The notes under the pieces are model-generated. The model made no database searches, was not told the origin of the DNA, and worked only from the letters and a program-made list of their open reading frames with translations. Below, in pieces: positions 24,407 through 32,611 of a stretch of 64,000 nucleotides of DNA. The DNA is from Streptomyces sp. NRRL S-337 (GTDB lineage: Bacteria; Actinomycetota; Actinomycetes; Streptomycetales; Streptomycetaceae). Position numbers and translations under genes: made by a program. Within the stretch, counting starts at the first letter, position 1. Each line of letters opens with the position of its first letter. Location: assembly GCF_000720175.1 (NCBI RefSeq), contig NZ_JOIX01000003.1, forward strand, positions 196,014 through 260,013, in the 5' to 3' direction.

Positions 24407-25318
24407 ATGGAGATCACAACGGAGAACCTCCTCGGGCGATTCCTGCGGGCCCGCCGCGAGCTGCTCCGGCCCGAGGACCTGGGGCTACCGGCCGGCGCCC
24501 GCCGCCGCGTCGCCGGGCTGCGACGCGAGGAGGTGGCGCGGCTCGCCGGTGTGAGCACCGACTACTACGTACGGCTGGAACAGGGCCGGGAGTGTCACCC
24601 CTCTGCCCAGGTGGTCGACGCACTGGCCCGGGCCCTGGAGCTGGAGGACGACGCGGCCGCGCACCTGCACCGGCTCGCCCGCCCCTCCTCCGTCCGACGC
24701 CGCCGGCCCGCCCGGCGCGGGCAGGTCAGCCCTCACCTGCTGCGCATGATGGCGGCCTGGCCGCACACCCCCGCCGTGGTCCTGGACCACTGCCTGACCG
24801 TACTGGCCGCCAACCCACTGGGGGAGGCCCTGTTCGACGGCCACACCTACAGCGATGACCTGGTCCGGCTCGTCTTCCTCGACCCGGACGCCCGCGACTT
24901 CTACCCCGACTGGGACCAGGTGGCGGCCAACACGGTCGCCGGTCTGCGCGCGGCAGTCGGCACCGCGTACGACGACCCCCGCCTCATCGAGGTGGTCGGC
25001 GAACTGTCGGTCAAGAACGAGACCTTCCGGCGCCTCTGGGCCCGTCACGACATCCGCCAGAAGACCCACGAGACCAAACGCTTCCACCACCCCCTCGTCG
25101 GCGAACTCGCCCTGCACTACGAGTCGTTGACCGTGAACAGTGCCCCCGGACAGCAACTGGTCGTCTACCAGGCCGCCCCGGCCAGCCGCTCCGAGGAGGC
25201 CCTCTCCTTGCTGGGCAGCCTCACCGCCGCTTCCGCCGCCGTCACTGGCGCCGTGGCCGATCCCGCCGTCGAGTCTGTGGCCGAGCCGGCCGTCGACGTG
25301 GATCCGCGTACGCGCTGA
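24407..25318 (+). CDS. XRE-family regulator with MmyB-like domain
   Basis: A 303-aa regulator paralogous in layout to the one at 12601-13431. Helix-turn-helix: RRVAGLRREEVARLAGVSTD and YYVRLEQGRECHPSAQVVDA. MmyB-like domain: HTPAVVLDHCLTVLAANPLG, RDFYPDWDQVAANTVAGLRA, KRFHHPLVGELALHYESLTV. The C-terminal 40 residues are low-complexity Ala/Val/Glu (SLTAASAAVTGAVADPAVES). It is followed in the same direction by an SDR, which it likely controls. Confidence 0.9.
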   Translation: MEITTENLLGRFLRARRELLRPEDLGLPAGARRRVAGLRREEVARLAGVSTDYYVRLEQGRECHPSAQVVDALARALELEDDAAAHLHRLARPSSVRRRRPARRGQVSPHLLRMMAAWPHTPAVVLDHCLTVLAANPLGEALFDGHTYSDDLVRLVFLDPDARDFYPDWDQVAANTVAGLRAAVGTAYDDPRLIEVVGELSVKNETFRRLWARHDIRQKTHETKRFHHPLVGELALHYESLTVNSAPGQQLVVYQAAPASRSEEALSLLGSLTAASAAVTGAVADPAVESVAEPAVDVDPRTR

Positions 25319-25416
25319 TTCCGGTTCCTCCCGCACATCGGCCCTGCTGGCTGCCGCCGATGCGCCATGCCGCCGTGCCCCTCCACCGTTCCACCACAGC
25401 CCCTTCAGGAGAACGC

Positions 25417-26226
25417 ATGACCGCGCCACAAACCCAAGCCGCCATAGCCGCGCCGGAAGGCACCACCGACCCCGTGCCGGGCGCGGCCCCGGAGTCCTCC
25501 ACCCCCTCCAAAGTCATCCTCATCACCGGCGCGAGCAGCGGCATCGGTCGCGCCACCGCGCAACGCCTGGCACACGAGGGTCACAAGGTGGTACTCGGCG
25601 CCCGCCGCGAGGACCGACTGATCGAGGTCGCGCAGGAGATCGAGGCCGCCGGCGGCAGGGCCGATGTGCGCCGCCTCGACGTGACCGACCGGGTGGCCGT
25701 CACCGCCTTCGTGAACGCGGCCGCCGAACGGCACGGCCGGATCGACGTCATCGTCAACAACGCCGGAATCATGCCGCTCTCCCGCCTCGACGCCCTCCAG
25801 GTCGACGACTGGGACCGCATGATCGACGTGAACGTCCGCGGCCTCCTCCACGGGATCGCCGCCACCGTGCCCCACTTCCAACGTCAGGGCAGCGGCCACT
25901 TCGTCACCGTGGCCTCGATCGGCGCCCACCAGGTGGTGCCCACGGGTGCCGTCTATTGCGCCACGAAGTACGCCGCCTGGGCCCTCACCGAGGGCCTCCG
26001 CCTGGAACTCGACCCGAGCATCCGCGTCACCACGGTCTCCCCGGGCGTCGTGGAGTCAGAACTGGCCGACTCGATCACCGACGAGGCCGCCCGGGAGGCG
26101 ATGCGGGCATACCGAGCGGACTCCATCCCGCCGAGCAGCGTCGCCGACGCCATCTCCTACGCGATCGGCCAGCCACCCGGCGTGGACGTCAGCGAAATCG
26201 TCGTCCGCCCGGCCAAGCAACGCTGA
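25417..26226 (+). CDS. SDR family oxidoreductase
   Basis: A 269-aa classical SDR. An unusual 25-residue Ala/Pro/Thr-rich N-terminal extension precedes the Rossmann motif VILITGASSGIGRATAQRLA. NNAGIMPLSRLD, VASIGAHQVVPTGAVYCATK (Tyr and Lys of YxxxK in YCATKYA) and VSPGVVESELADSI follow. ATG 25417 has CAGGAG 6 nt upstream. It lies 98 nt after the XRE/MmyB regulator and is probably its target. Confidence 0.92.
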   Translation: MTAPQTQAAIAAPEGTTDPVPGAAPESSTPSKVILITGASSGIGRATAQRLAHEGHKVVLGARREDRLIEVAQEIEAAGGRADVRRLDVTDRVAVTAFVNAAAERHGRIDVIVNNAGIMPLSRLDALQVDDWDRMIDVNVRGLLHGIAATVPHFQRQGSGHFVTVASIGAHQVVPTGAVYCATKYAAWALTEGLRLELDPSIRVTTVSPGVVESELADSITDEAAREAMRAYRADSIPPSSVADAISYAIGQPPGVDVSEIVVRPAKQR

Positions 26227-26387
26227 CCGGCGCCACGACGGCGACCGGAATCAACCACGCCGCCGCCCTTCCGTCCTGCAGTGTCAGGCCCTTCCGTCGT
26301 CTGCACCACCAGTTGTAGGTGGGGCCTGATCGGGTACGCGCACCGGCGGAACGGTTTCCCTGTAGGCAAAGGAGGCGGAAGACGACG

Positions 26388-26786
26388 ATGAGGGACTCAG
26401 AGGCCGGCGCGCAGGCCCGTCAGCAGGCGGACGAGGTCCAGGTGGAGGTCACCGACTGCCGGGCCGAGGACGCACATGCGGTGTTCGGCGCGCTGAACGC
26501 GCTGTTCACCTCCAACCGGGCGACCGAGGACGTGCCTCGCGGCTCACCCGGGGTGCAGCCGACGGTATGGGCAGCGTCCGTTGACGTATCGGAGGATCCT
26601 GCCGAGGTGGAGCCGCGCCGGCTGACCGAGTCGGTGACGGTCAGCCTGCAGGGCGGCTACCGGGCGGTCCACCGCCTGCACGCGGGCTTGGCCCGCACGT
26701 TCGCCGTCCAGGAGGTCGGCTCGGCCTCCGGTGATCAGGAGAAGGAGGTGCAACTCCGGCTGCGCACACGGCAGGTGCCTTCGTAG
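26388..26786 (+). CDS. Hypothetical protein (132 aa)
   Basis: ATG 26388 with a strong AAAGGAGG upstream. The protein has a segment QVEVTDCRAEDAHAVFGALN, an acidic middle and a basic, likely beta-rich C-terminus (ESVTVSLQGGYRAVHRLHAG). No signal peptide or membrane helix. I do not recognise the family. GGGTAC at 26332-26337 upstream resembles a stress-sigma -10 element, but the -35 is weak. Confidence 0.65.
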   Translation: MRDSEAGAQARQQADEVQVEVTDCRAEDAHAVFGALNALFTSNRATEDVPRGSPGVQPTVWAASVDVSEDPAEVEPRRLTESVTVSLQGGYRAVHRLHAGLARTFAVQEVGSASGDQEKEVQLRLRTRQVPS

Positions 26787-26851
26787 GCCGCCGACCGGGA
26801 CGTTCGCGGAAGGCCGTGGCGGGCGACTGGCGGGCGTGAAGGCCCGATCGT

Positions 26852-28345
26852 TCAGCGCAGTTCCAGACCGAGGTGCTTCTCCAGTACGGTCGCCTGTTCA
26901 GGTGTGGCGAAAAGGTAATGCGTGTCGTAGTTGCTTTCCCGGATGCGCACGAATTGGACCAGGTAGAACCGGCGTGGATCGTCCTCGGGGTCGGGGTTGA
27001 CGTGGTCGATGAACTCCATGATCGCCAGATGATCCAGGTAGTCATCCGACTCATGCTCGGTCTGTTGGGTCACCACGACGCCGTTGCGCTTGAACTCCAG
27101 GATCTCACCGAGCTTCTCGTCCTCACGCAGCCGGACGTCGGTGATGGTGACCGCGCCCTCGGTGAGCGCCTCGGCGTCCGCCAGGATCCACGCGTAGCTC
27201 CCCTCGAGGTCGTCGACGTCGTCCCCGTGGGCCGATATCGCCACACCGAACGCTTCGAGGGTGTCCGGCACTTCATGGGGTGGCAGCTCGTTGTGCGCAA
27301 ACTCGGCGTACTCGGCGAGGACGCGGTCGACCTTCTCCTGCGACACCATGCCCATCCGCGCCAGCAGCGCTCCCACGTGCGCGTACGAGGTCGCCCTGAA
27401 CCAGATCAGCAGGTCCCGGAGGCTGTCCTCCGTAAGGAACAGGTCCCGCAGGCACCCCAGCGGAATCGCCGCGCCCCCGACCCGCTTGTCCGGCTGGTCG
27501 ATGAACGGCACCTCGGTCCACGGGCTCTCCCGCGATCCCGGGGCCCCCGGCCCGGCCTCCGGATCGAAGGGGATGTACTGCCACACCGCGCCCTTGACGC
27601 GGCGGATCACCTCGCCCAGGTACCAGCAGGCGCCCTGCACGAACGGATCGTCCCGGGCCGCATCGAACTCCTCCGCCGTGGCGAACCGTTGCCGCACCAC
27701 GGTTTCCAGCCAGTCCAACGTGTCGGGGTGGAAATTCCATCTCCATGCTCCGTTGAACGCGTCCTCGGCCCAGGCGGACAGTGCCTTGCGCCGCTCGTCC
27801 AGCCAGGCGGTCAGCACCGGATCCTCAGGCATCGGCACCGTGGGGTCCACCCGCGGTGTGTGCTCCTTGACCGGCTTCCACCCCGGAACCGCGTCCTGCA
27901 GCGCGGACACAGCTGCCCGCAGCCGCTCCACCTCATTGGCGAACGCGGTACCGGTGCGGACCCGGAGGGCGTGCGCTATCAGCAACCGCGGTGCAATGGG
28001 GGAGAGTTCAAGGTCCGGGTCCGGCCAGACGACCGGCTGACCCGGACGGTCGTCGACCGGCCGGGTGTTCCAGCCCCAGCCACCGCCCGCTGTGCCGAGC
28101 AGGACTTCGCCGAGATAGGCCATCGCACTTTCCACGAACTCCGCCCGCTTCTCGGGCTCTTGGACGGAGTCGTGGTGCTCCAGCAGGCGGGCCTCCAAGG
28201 TCTCCAGCGACTCGGGGGAGTAGTCGAAGGGAACGCTCCTGTCGAGGAGCACCTTCTCCAACAACAGCAGCTGATACGGCAGATCGCCGATCCACTGCTG
28301 AAGCAGCTCCTCCGGGGAGTTTTCCGGCTGTGTCTCAGGCACCAT
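26852..28345 (-). CDS. Hypothetical protein (497 aa)
   Basis: A large soluble protein starting at ATG 28345 (the open frame to 28504 overlaps a second plausible frame and reads as low-complexity). It looks helical, with Trp- and acidic-rich segments (SPEELLQQWIGDLPYQLLLL, AWAEDAFNGAWRWNFHPDTL, EGSYAWILADAEALTEGAVT). The ACWYLGEVIRRVKGAVWQY and YLGEVLLGTAGGGWGWNT segments look like two copies of one module, suggesting an internal duplication. No catalytic motif is recognised. I know similar-looking proteins only as uncharacterised actinobacterial ones. Confidence 0.75.
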   Translation of the reverse strand: MVPETQPENSPEELLQQWIGDLPYQLLLLEKVLLDRSVPFDYSPESLETLEARLLEHHDSVQEPEKRAEFVESAMAYLGEVLLGTAGGGWGWNTRPVDDRPGQPVVWPDPDLELSPIAPRLLIAHALRVRTGTAFANEVERLRAAVSALQDAVPGWKPVKEHTPRVDPTVPMPEDPVLTAWLDERRKALSAWAEDAFNGAWRWNFHPDTLDWLETVVRQRFATAEEFDAARDDPFVQGACWYLGEVIRRVKGAVWQYIPFDPEAGPGAPGSRESPWTEVPFIDQPDKRVGGAAIPLGCLRDLFLTEDSLRDLLIWFRATSYAHVGALLARMGMVSQEKVDRVLAEYAEFAHNELPPHEVPDTLEAFGVAISAHGDDVDDLEGSYAWILADAEALTEGAVTITDVRLREDEKLGEILEFKRNGVVVTQQTEHESDDYLDHLAIMEFIDHVNPDPEDDPRRFYLVQFVRIRESNYDTHYLFATPEQATVLEKHLGLELR

Positions 28346-28469
28346 ACGGACACTGTAGGGGCGACCACTGACAGCGACCGTGCTCGCAGACGAAGGTCCG
28401 CCCGAGGTGACCGACGCGGGCTGCTGAGCCGTCCACCTCCCAGGCGCAGAACGTGGACATACCGGGCAT
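28335..28469 (-). CDS. Possible small Cys-containing protein
   Basis: A short frame with sensible residues (MPGMSTFCAWEVDGSAARVG, TFVCEHGRCQW), ending in the first codons of the 497-aa gene. The Cys pattern and the overlap favour a real gene in one operon. No ribosome-binding site is clear and the start (28469, 28460 or further upstream to 28571) is uncertain. The rest of 28346-28627 holds no other gene I can support. Confidence 0.3.
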   Translation of the reverse strand: MPGMSTFCAWEVDGSAARVGHLGRTFVCEHGRCQWSPLQCPYGA

Positions 28470-28627
28470 AGGTGTAACGGGCGACGTGGTCGGAGCGGGG
28501 GCATGCTTGCAGGTCAGGCGCCTGCGCGGCTGCCGGCAGGTCAGATATCGGCCATGTCTCGGTGCGGCCACGCTTTGGGTAGCGCGGCGCCTCTCCGGCC
28601 CTCTGACGTTGACCGAAACCCATGGTC

Positions 28628-28646
28628 TTAGGTAAGCCTTACCTTC
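28628..28646. promoter_or_regulatory. Iron box (DmdR1/IdeR-type operator)
   Basis: TTAGGTAAG-C-CTTACCTTC: a 19-bp near-perfect palindrome matching the TTAGGTNAG...CTNACCTAA pattern of the actinobacterial iron repressors. It lies 30 bp upstream of the GTG of the following membrane protein. Confidence 0.8.
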
Positions 28647-28676
28647 GTTATTTGTCCTTCCCGCCTGGAGCTCGAC

Positions 28677-29267
28677 GTGTCATCGCTGTCCGCAACCACC
28701 ACCGCCGCAAATCACCCCTCACGGCTGCGGTTGCACGACTCGTGGTGGGCCGTCGGCGCCGCGGGCCTGCTGGCCGTCCTCGCCCTCACCCTCTGCCTGT
28801 GGGCCTCCGCCCACCTGCACCCCGACCCGGCGCTGCACACGGCGGCACTCTTCGTCCACCTGGCCTCCATGGCGCTGGGATTCGGCGCGGTCTTGGTGAT
28901 CGACTACTACGGTCTGCTGTGGCTGACCGGCAGATGCACCCTGGCCGAAGCGCTCACCACGGCCGACCGGCTCCACACGCCGGTCTGGGCGGGCCTCGCG
29001 GGCCTGGTCGCCAGCGGCGCCCTGCTCCACCCCGACCTCGGCTCCACCCTCACCCGCACCAAGCTGGCCTTCGTCCTCGTCCTCACCCTCAACGGCCTGC
29101 AGGCCCGGGTCCTCGCTCGGCACCTGGCCCGCCCCGCGGCAACCGCGCGCCCTGAGGCACCGGTACTGAGGCCGCGGACCCTGTGGTGGGGCGCCGCCAC
29201 CGCGGCGGTGTCTCAAATGTGCTGGTGGGGAGCGGTCACCATAGGGTTCCTCAACAGCCGGCACTGA
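28677..29267 (+). CDS. Membrane protein under an iron box
   Basis: A 196-aa integral membrane protein, GTG start with TGGAG upstream. About five hydrophobic segments are seen (WWAVGAAGLLAVLALTLCLW, AALFVHLASMALGFGAVLVI, VWAGLAGLVASGALL, LAFVLVLTLNGLQARVLA, AAVSQMCWWGAVTIGFL). Histidines HLHPD, LHTAALFVH and RLHTPVW lie at helix ends and could bind metal or haem. The iron box just upstream predicts expression on iron starvation. The role in iron or haem handling is inferred from regulation; I do not recognise the family. Confidence 0.78.
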   Translation: MSSLSATTTAANHPSRLRLHDSWWAVGAAGLLAVLALTLCLWASAHLHPDPALHTAALFVHLASMALGFGAVLVIDYYGLLWLTGRCTLAEALTTADRLHTPVWAGLAGLVASGALLHPDLGSTLTRTKLAFVLVLTLNGLQARVLARHLARPAATARPEAPVLRPRTLWWGAATAAVSQMCWWGAVTIGFLNSRH

Positions 29268-29314
29268 GCGGCGACGTCGTCCGGGGAGAGCGCTGCAATC
29301 GGGCGTCCCGGCCC

Positions 29315-29367
29315 GTCCGGCTCATCCGGCCCGTACAGCTCATCCGGCCTGTCCGGCTCATCCGGCC
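29315..29367. repeat. 18-bp tandem repeat between convergent genes
   Basis: Three copies of a 17-nt unit (GTCCGGCTCATCCGGCC, middle copy GTACAGCTCATCCGGCC), each 18 bp apart. The last overlaps the stop codon of the permease gene. Confidence 0.7.
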
Positions 29368-30494
29368 CCACCGCCCATCATGCGGAGCATGTCGCGTCCG
29401 CCCGTACGGAAGAAGCGGAGGAGGAGGACGGCGGCCAGGAGGAGGAAGGCGATGTTGAGCCAGGTGGTGTAGTTCCAAGTGACGCCCTCCATAGGGACCT
29501 TGGCGTCGGACTGGTCGGGGATGAGGCCGAGGCCGCCGAAGGCGAACTCCACCGTGTAGCCGGCGATGACGGTGGCGAGGTAGAAGGTGCCGAGGAGGAA
29601 GAGGGCCATCCTGGCGCCGTAGTACTTCCGGTAGATGTTGAGGATCGGCAGGATCAGCAGGTCCGCGAAGATGAAGGCGACGACGCCGCCGAAGCTGATG
29701 CCGCCCTTCCACAGCACGACCGCGAGCGGGACGTTGCCGATCGAGCAGACGAACGAGGCGATCGCGACCAGCGGGCCGATGACGGGCCCCCACAGTTTGG
29801 CGGCCAGTGGGTGGCCCTCGAAGAAGAAGCCGCGCCAGAACGCGTCCGGTACCCAGGCGGCGATGGCACCGGCGATGAGCAGGCCGAGCACCAGGTCCCG
29901 GACGATCGCCGCCCACTCCATGACGAACACATGGCTCGTGGCGGTGAGGCCCTCACCGGACACCAGCCGTCGGGCGAAGGAGCCTTCGCGCCGTACGGAC
30001 ATGTCCATCGCGGCGTGGCCCTCCATGGACCCGGACAGGCCGCGTTCGGCCTGCCCGCGCGCCCGCCGCAGGAGCCCGTCAGGCAGCAGCAGGCGGAACA
30101 GTGCGGCCAGCACGACGATCATGGCGGGCCCGCCGACGAACTCCGCGGCCGTGAATTGCCAGCCCATGAGCAGCGCGAGGATGACCCCGAGCTCGATGAC
30201 CAGGTTGGTGGAGGCGATCTCGAAGGCCATGGCGGCGGTGAAGTGCGCGCCCTTGCGGAAGAGGGAGCGGGCCAGCGCGACCGCGGCGTAGGAGCACGAG
30301 GAGGACGCCGCGCCCAGGCCGGCGGCGAGCGCGAGGGTGCGGGGCCGGTCGTCGCCCAGCAGCGACACCACGGTGGATTTGCGGACGACCGCCTGGACCA
30401 CGGCGGACAGGGCGAAGCCCAGGATCAGGGCCCAGGTGATCTCCCAGGTCATGGAACCGGCGATCGACAGCGCATGCAGTACGGAGTGGACCAT
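29358..30494 (-). CDS. DUF318/UPF0718-type permease
   Basis: A 378-aa membrane protein with about eight helices. The two family hallmarks are present: SSSCSYAAVALARSLFRKGA in the first half and SFVCSIGNVPLAVVLWKGGI in the second, each carrying a Cys in a helix hairpin (the pseudo-symmetric SCS/CSIGN motifs). ArsP, which exports organoarsenicals, belongs to this family, but substrates of most members are unknown. A Met-rich segment (SMEGHAAMDMSVRREG) in the loop between halves might bind metal. Start ATG 30494 is preferred; a GTG at 30539 is possible. Confidence 0.82.
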   Translation of the reverse strand: MVHSVLHALSIAGSMTWEITWALILGFALSAVVQAVVRKSTVVSLLGDDRPRTLALAAGLGAASSSCSYAAVALARSLFRKGAHFTAAMAFEIASTNLVIELGVILALLMGWQFTAAEFVGGPAMIVVLAALFRLLLPDGLLRRARGQAERGLSGSMEGHAAMDMSVRREGSFARRLVSGEGLTATSHVFVMEWAAIVRDLVLGLLIAGAIAAWVPDAFWRGFFFEGHPLAAKLWGPVIGPLVAIASFVCSIGNVPLAVVLWKGGISFGGVVAFIFADLLILPILNIYRKYYGARMALFLLGTFYLATVIAGYTVEFAFGGLGLIPDQSDAKVPMEGVTWNYTTWLNIAFLLLAAVLLLRFFRTGGRDMLRMMGGGAG

Positions 30495-30674
30495 CCCTGA
30501 AGCCTTCCCGCGGCAGTACGGGACAGGGGTGATCGACACGGCTGACGGGGCGGGCGCGGGTGGCCGGTGTCGGGTCGCGGGTGCCGGGAGGGGGTGCCGG
30601 GAGGAGCGTGCCAGGCGCCGGGCGGCGGCTCGCCGGGACGGCCTTCGAGCAGGCAGATTCCGGCCCGCAGAGCG

Positions 30675-31490
30675 TCACGTACCCGAGCCGCCCGAGCCGG
30701 CCCCGCCACCAGAGCCGAGCACGCCGCCCGAGCCGTCCTTGCCGTCCGAGCCGCTCCGGTCGGCCGGTGCGTCCTCCAGCAGCTGGGGTCCGTTGTTGCG
30801 GACGTCGTTTACGGCGGGGGAGACCGCGCGGGCATTGAGGTGGCCGTCGGCGGGGGTGGTCAGGAGGGCGCGTAGCTCTTCGGGGTCCTGGTGGGCGGGG
30901 TCGAGCCAGGCGTCGTAGTGGGTGGGGGCGATGGCCAGCGGCATGCGGGGGTGTACCCGTCCGGCCGCATCGGTGGCCTCGGTGGTGATGATGGTGCAGG
31001 TCGTCCACCACGCCGCCGGATCGTCGTCGGCCACGTCCGGGTCGCGCCAGAACTCGTACAGTCCCGCCATCGCCATCGGCTGCCCGTCCTCGGGGCTGAT
31101 GAAGTACGGCTGCTTGCGCGGCTTGGCCCTGCCCTCCGTCGGGACCGCCTGCCACTCGTAGAAGCCGTCCGCGGGCAGCAGACAGCGGCGCCTGGCGAAG
31201 GCACGGCGGTAGGCCGGCTTCTCGTGGACGGTCTCCATCCGCGCATTGATCATCTTCGCGCCGACGTCCACGCTCTTCGCCCAGGACGGCACCAGCCCCC
31301 ACCGCAGCGCCCGCAGCTGCCGCGCCACCTCGCCCGTCTCCCGATCAGGGCGCTCCAGCACCGCCCACACGTCATCGGTGGGCGCGACGTTCCAGCTCGG
31401 CGCCAGCAGCTGCTCCGGGTTCCACCGGCTGACGTGAAACAGCCCGGCCAGGTCCTGCGGGCTGCGCGTGGCAACGTATCGACCGCACAT
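30675..31490 (-). CDS. SOS response-associated peptidase (SRAP/YedK/HMCES)
   Basis: A 271-aa SRAP-domain protein that forms a covalent crosslink to abasic sites in single-stranded DNA. After Met removal Cys2 (MCGRYVATRSP) is the reactive residue. The other active-site residues are present: Asn82 in INARMETV, Glu112 in GFYEW and His180 in VHPRMPLAI. The last 25 residues are Gly/Ser-rich low complexity (SGGVLGSGGGAGSGGSG) and beyond the usual domain. ATG 31490 is required to put Cys at position 2. Confidence 0.93.
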   Translation of the reverse strand: MCGRYVATRSPQDLAGLFHVSRWNPEQLLAPSWNVAPTDDVWAVLERPDRETGEVARQLRALRWGLVPSWAKSVDVGAKMINARMETVHEKPAYRRAFARRRCLLPADGFYEWQAVPTEGRAKPRKQPYFISPEDGQPMAMAGLYEFWRDPDVADDDPAAWWTTCTIITTEATDAAGRVHPRMPLAIAPTHYDAWLDPAHQDPEELRALLTTPADGHLNARAVSPAVNDVRNNGPQLLEDAPADRSGSDGKDGSGGVLGSGGGAGSGGSGT

Positions 31491-31585
31491 ACCCCCACTG
31501 TGGCATGGGTGCCCCATGAGGTGTGTGCTAACGCTTGTGGCGTTTGGTCCTTACTATGGCGTGCCGTCCCCTACCGGGTGAGCGA

Positions 31586-32434
31586 TCACTCCCAGGTCGC
31601 GGATTCCGGGTCGACGCCGTGGGTCTCGGCATTGGCGAAGATGGCGTCGCGCAGCCAGACGGTCAGGCCCGGGGCGAGCGCGTCGTAGTACTCGGCATAG
31701 CCGGGTTCGCTGACGTACAACCGCCCGATACACACCTGCCTCGGGTGCGGACAGTCGAAGTACGTGGAGATCAGCGCGCGGTGTCGTTCTGCGAGGACAT
31801 TCGCCTCGGCGGAACCCGGGGCGACGCCGGCACGGCACGCAGCGGCGAGGTCTGCGTTCAGGGCCTCGGTCGCGACCGCGACCCCCTTCCAGTCCTCCGG
31901 TGTCATCTCGGCTGCCCGCTCGGCGTATTGCGCCCATTGGGCGCTGTCGCCCCATCGTTCCTCGGCTTCCTCCACCCTGGCGGGCTGCCAGTCGGCACCG
32001 AAGATTTCGACCTGCTGCTCCGGAGTCAATCGCATCCCCGTCTTGGACGCCGCCAGCATGCGATCGACTGCGTCGACCATCTTCTGCAGACGGGAAATGC
32101 GCTCCGTGAGTTGTGACCGCTGCCGACGCAGGTGGTCGCGCGCATGGGTGTCAGGGTCGTCCAGAATCCGTCCGATGTCGGCGAGCGGAATCCCAAGCTC
32201 CCTGTAGACCAGGACCCGGTGGATACGGGCGACATCGTCGCCGGAGTAGACCCGGTAGCCGGCCCAGGTGCGGCCGCTCGGGCGGACGAGTTCGATCGCG
32301 TCCCAGTGATGCAGCGTCTTCACGCTGACCCCGACCAGCGCAGCCGTTCGGCCAACGGTGAGGCCCTCGGGGCCAATCGGTTCGGCGCCTTCCGCGAGAA
32401 GTGCCGATTCCCACTCGTGGGCATCGCTCTGCAT
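31586..32434 (-). CDS. MerR-family regulator with TipAS antibiotic-recognition domain
   Basis: A 282-aa regulator. The N-terminal MerR domain is LTVGRTAALVGVSVKTLHHW then GYRVYSGDDVARIHRVLVYR. A coiled-coil linker follows (RRQRSQLTERISRLQKMVDA). The C-terminal TipAS domain starts near residue 145 (FGADWQPARVEEAEERWGDS, WKGVAVATEALNADLAAACR, CIGRLYVSEPGYAEYYD). TipA-type proteins bind thiopeptide and other antibiotics. It carries a 30-residue N-terminal extension. Direct repeats upstream of its start match the expected operator position, and it is divergent from a glycosyltransferase that may be co-regulated. Confidence 0.9.
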   Translation of the reverse strand: MQSDAHEWESALLAEGAEPIGPEGLTVGRTAALVGVSVKTLHHWDAIELVRPSGRTWAGYRVYSGDDVARIHRVLVYRELGIPLADIGRILDDPDTHARDHLRRQRSQLTERISRLQKMVDAVDRMLAASKTGMRLTPEQQVEIFGADWQPARVEEAEERWGDSAQWAQYAERAAEMTPEDWKGVAVATEALNADLAAACRAGVAPGSAEANVLAERHRALISTYFDCPHPRQVCIGRLYVSEPGYAEYYDALAPGLTVWLRDAIFANAETHGVDPESATWE

Positions 32435-32444
32435 CGACTCAGCC

Positions 32445-32463
32445 TCTCACGTCATCTCACGTC
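32445..32463. promoter_or_regulatory. TCTCACGTC direct repeat, candidate TipA-like operator
   Basis: TCTCACGTC at 32445-32453 and 32455-32463, exactly 10 bp apart, 11-29 bp upstream of the MerR start. From memory, the S. lividans tipA operator contains a CTCACGTCA half-site in an inverted arrangement; here the repeats are direct. Confidence 0.5.
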
Positions 32464-32598
32464 GTCGAAAGCGAGCCCTAGCCATGCATGACGCGGCCGG
32501 AGCGGCCGGAGGCCACCATCCCTGCCTGACCGCATGGGCGACCGGCCGACTGACTGATCCACCATCCGCCTCCGCGCAGGCGGAATTTGCCGACTCGG

Positions 32599-32604
32599 TA
32601 GAAT
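32599..32604 (+). promoter_or_regulatory. -10 element TAGAAT of a leaderless-type promoter
   Basis: TAGAAT ends 7 nt before ATG 32612, so transcription would start at or next to the A of the start codon. No Shine-Dalgarno sequence precedes that ATG. Confidence 0.5.
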
Positions 32605-32611
32605 GTGCGAT

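Noticed and set aside
22879..24558. 559-codon minus-strand frame opposite the MFS exporter
   Set aside because: Gln/Asp/Arg-rich shadow of a clear membrane transporter gene.
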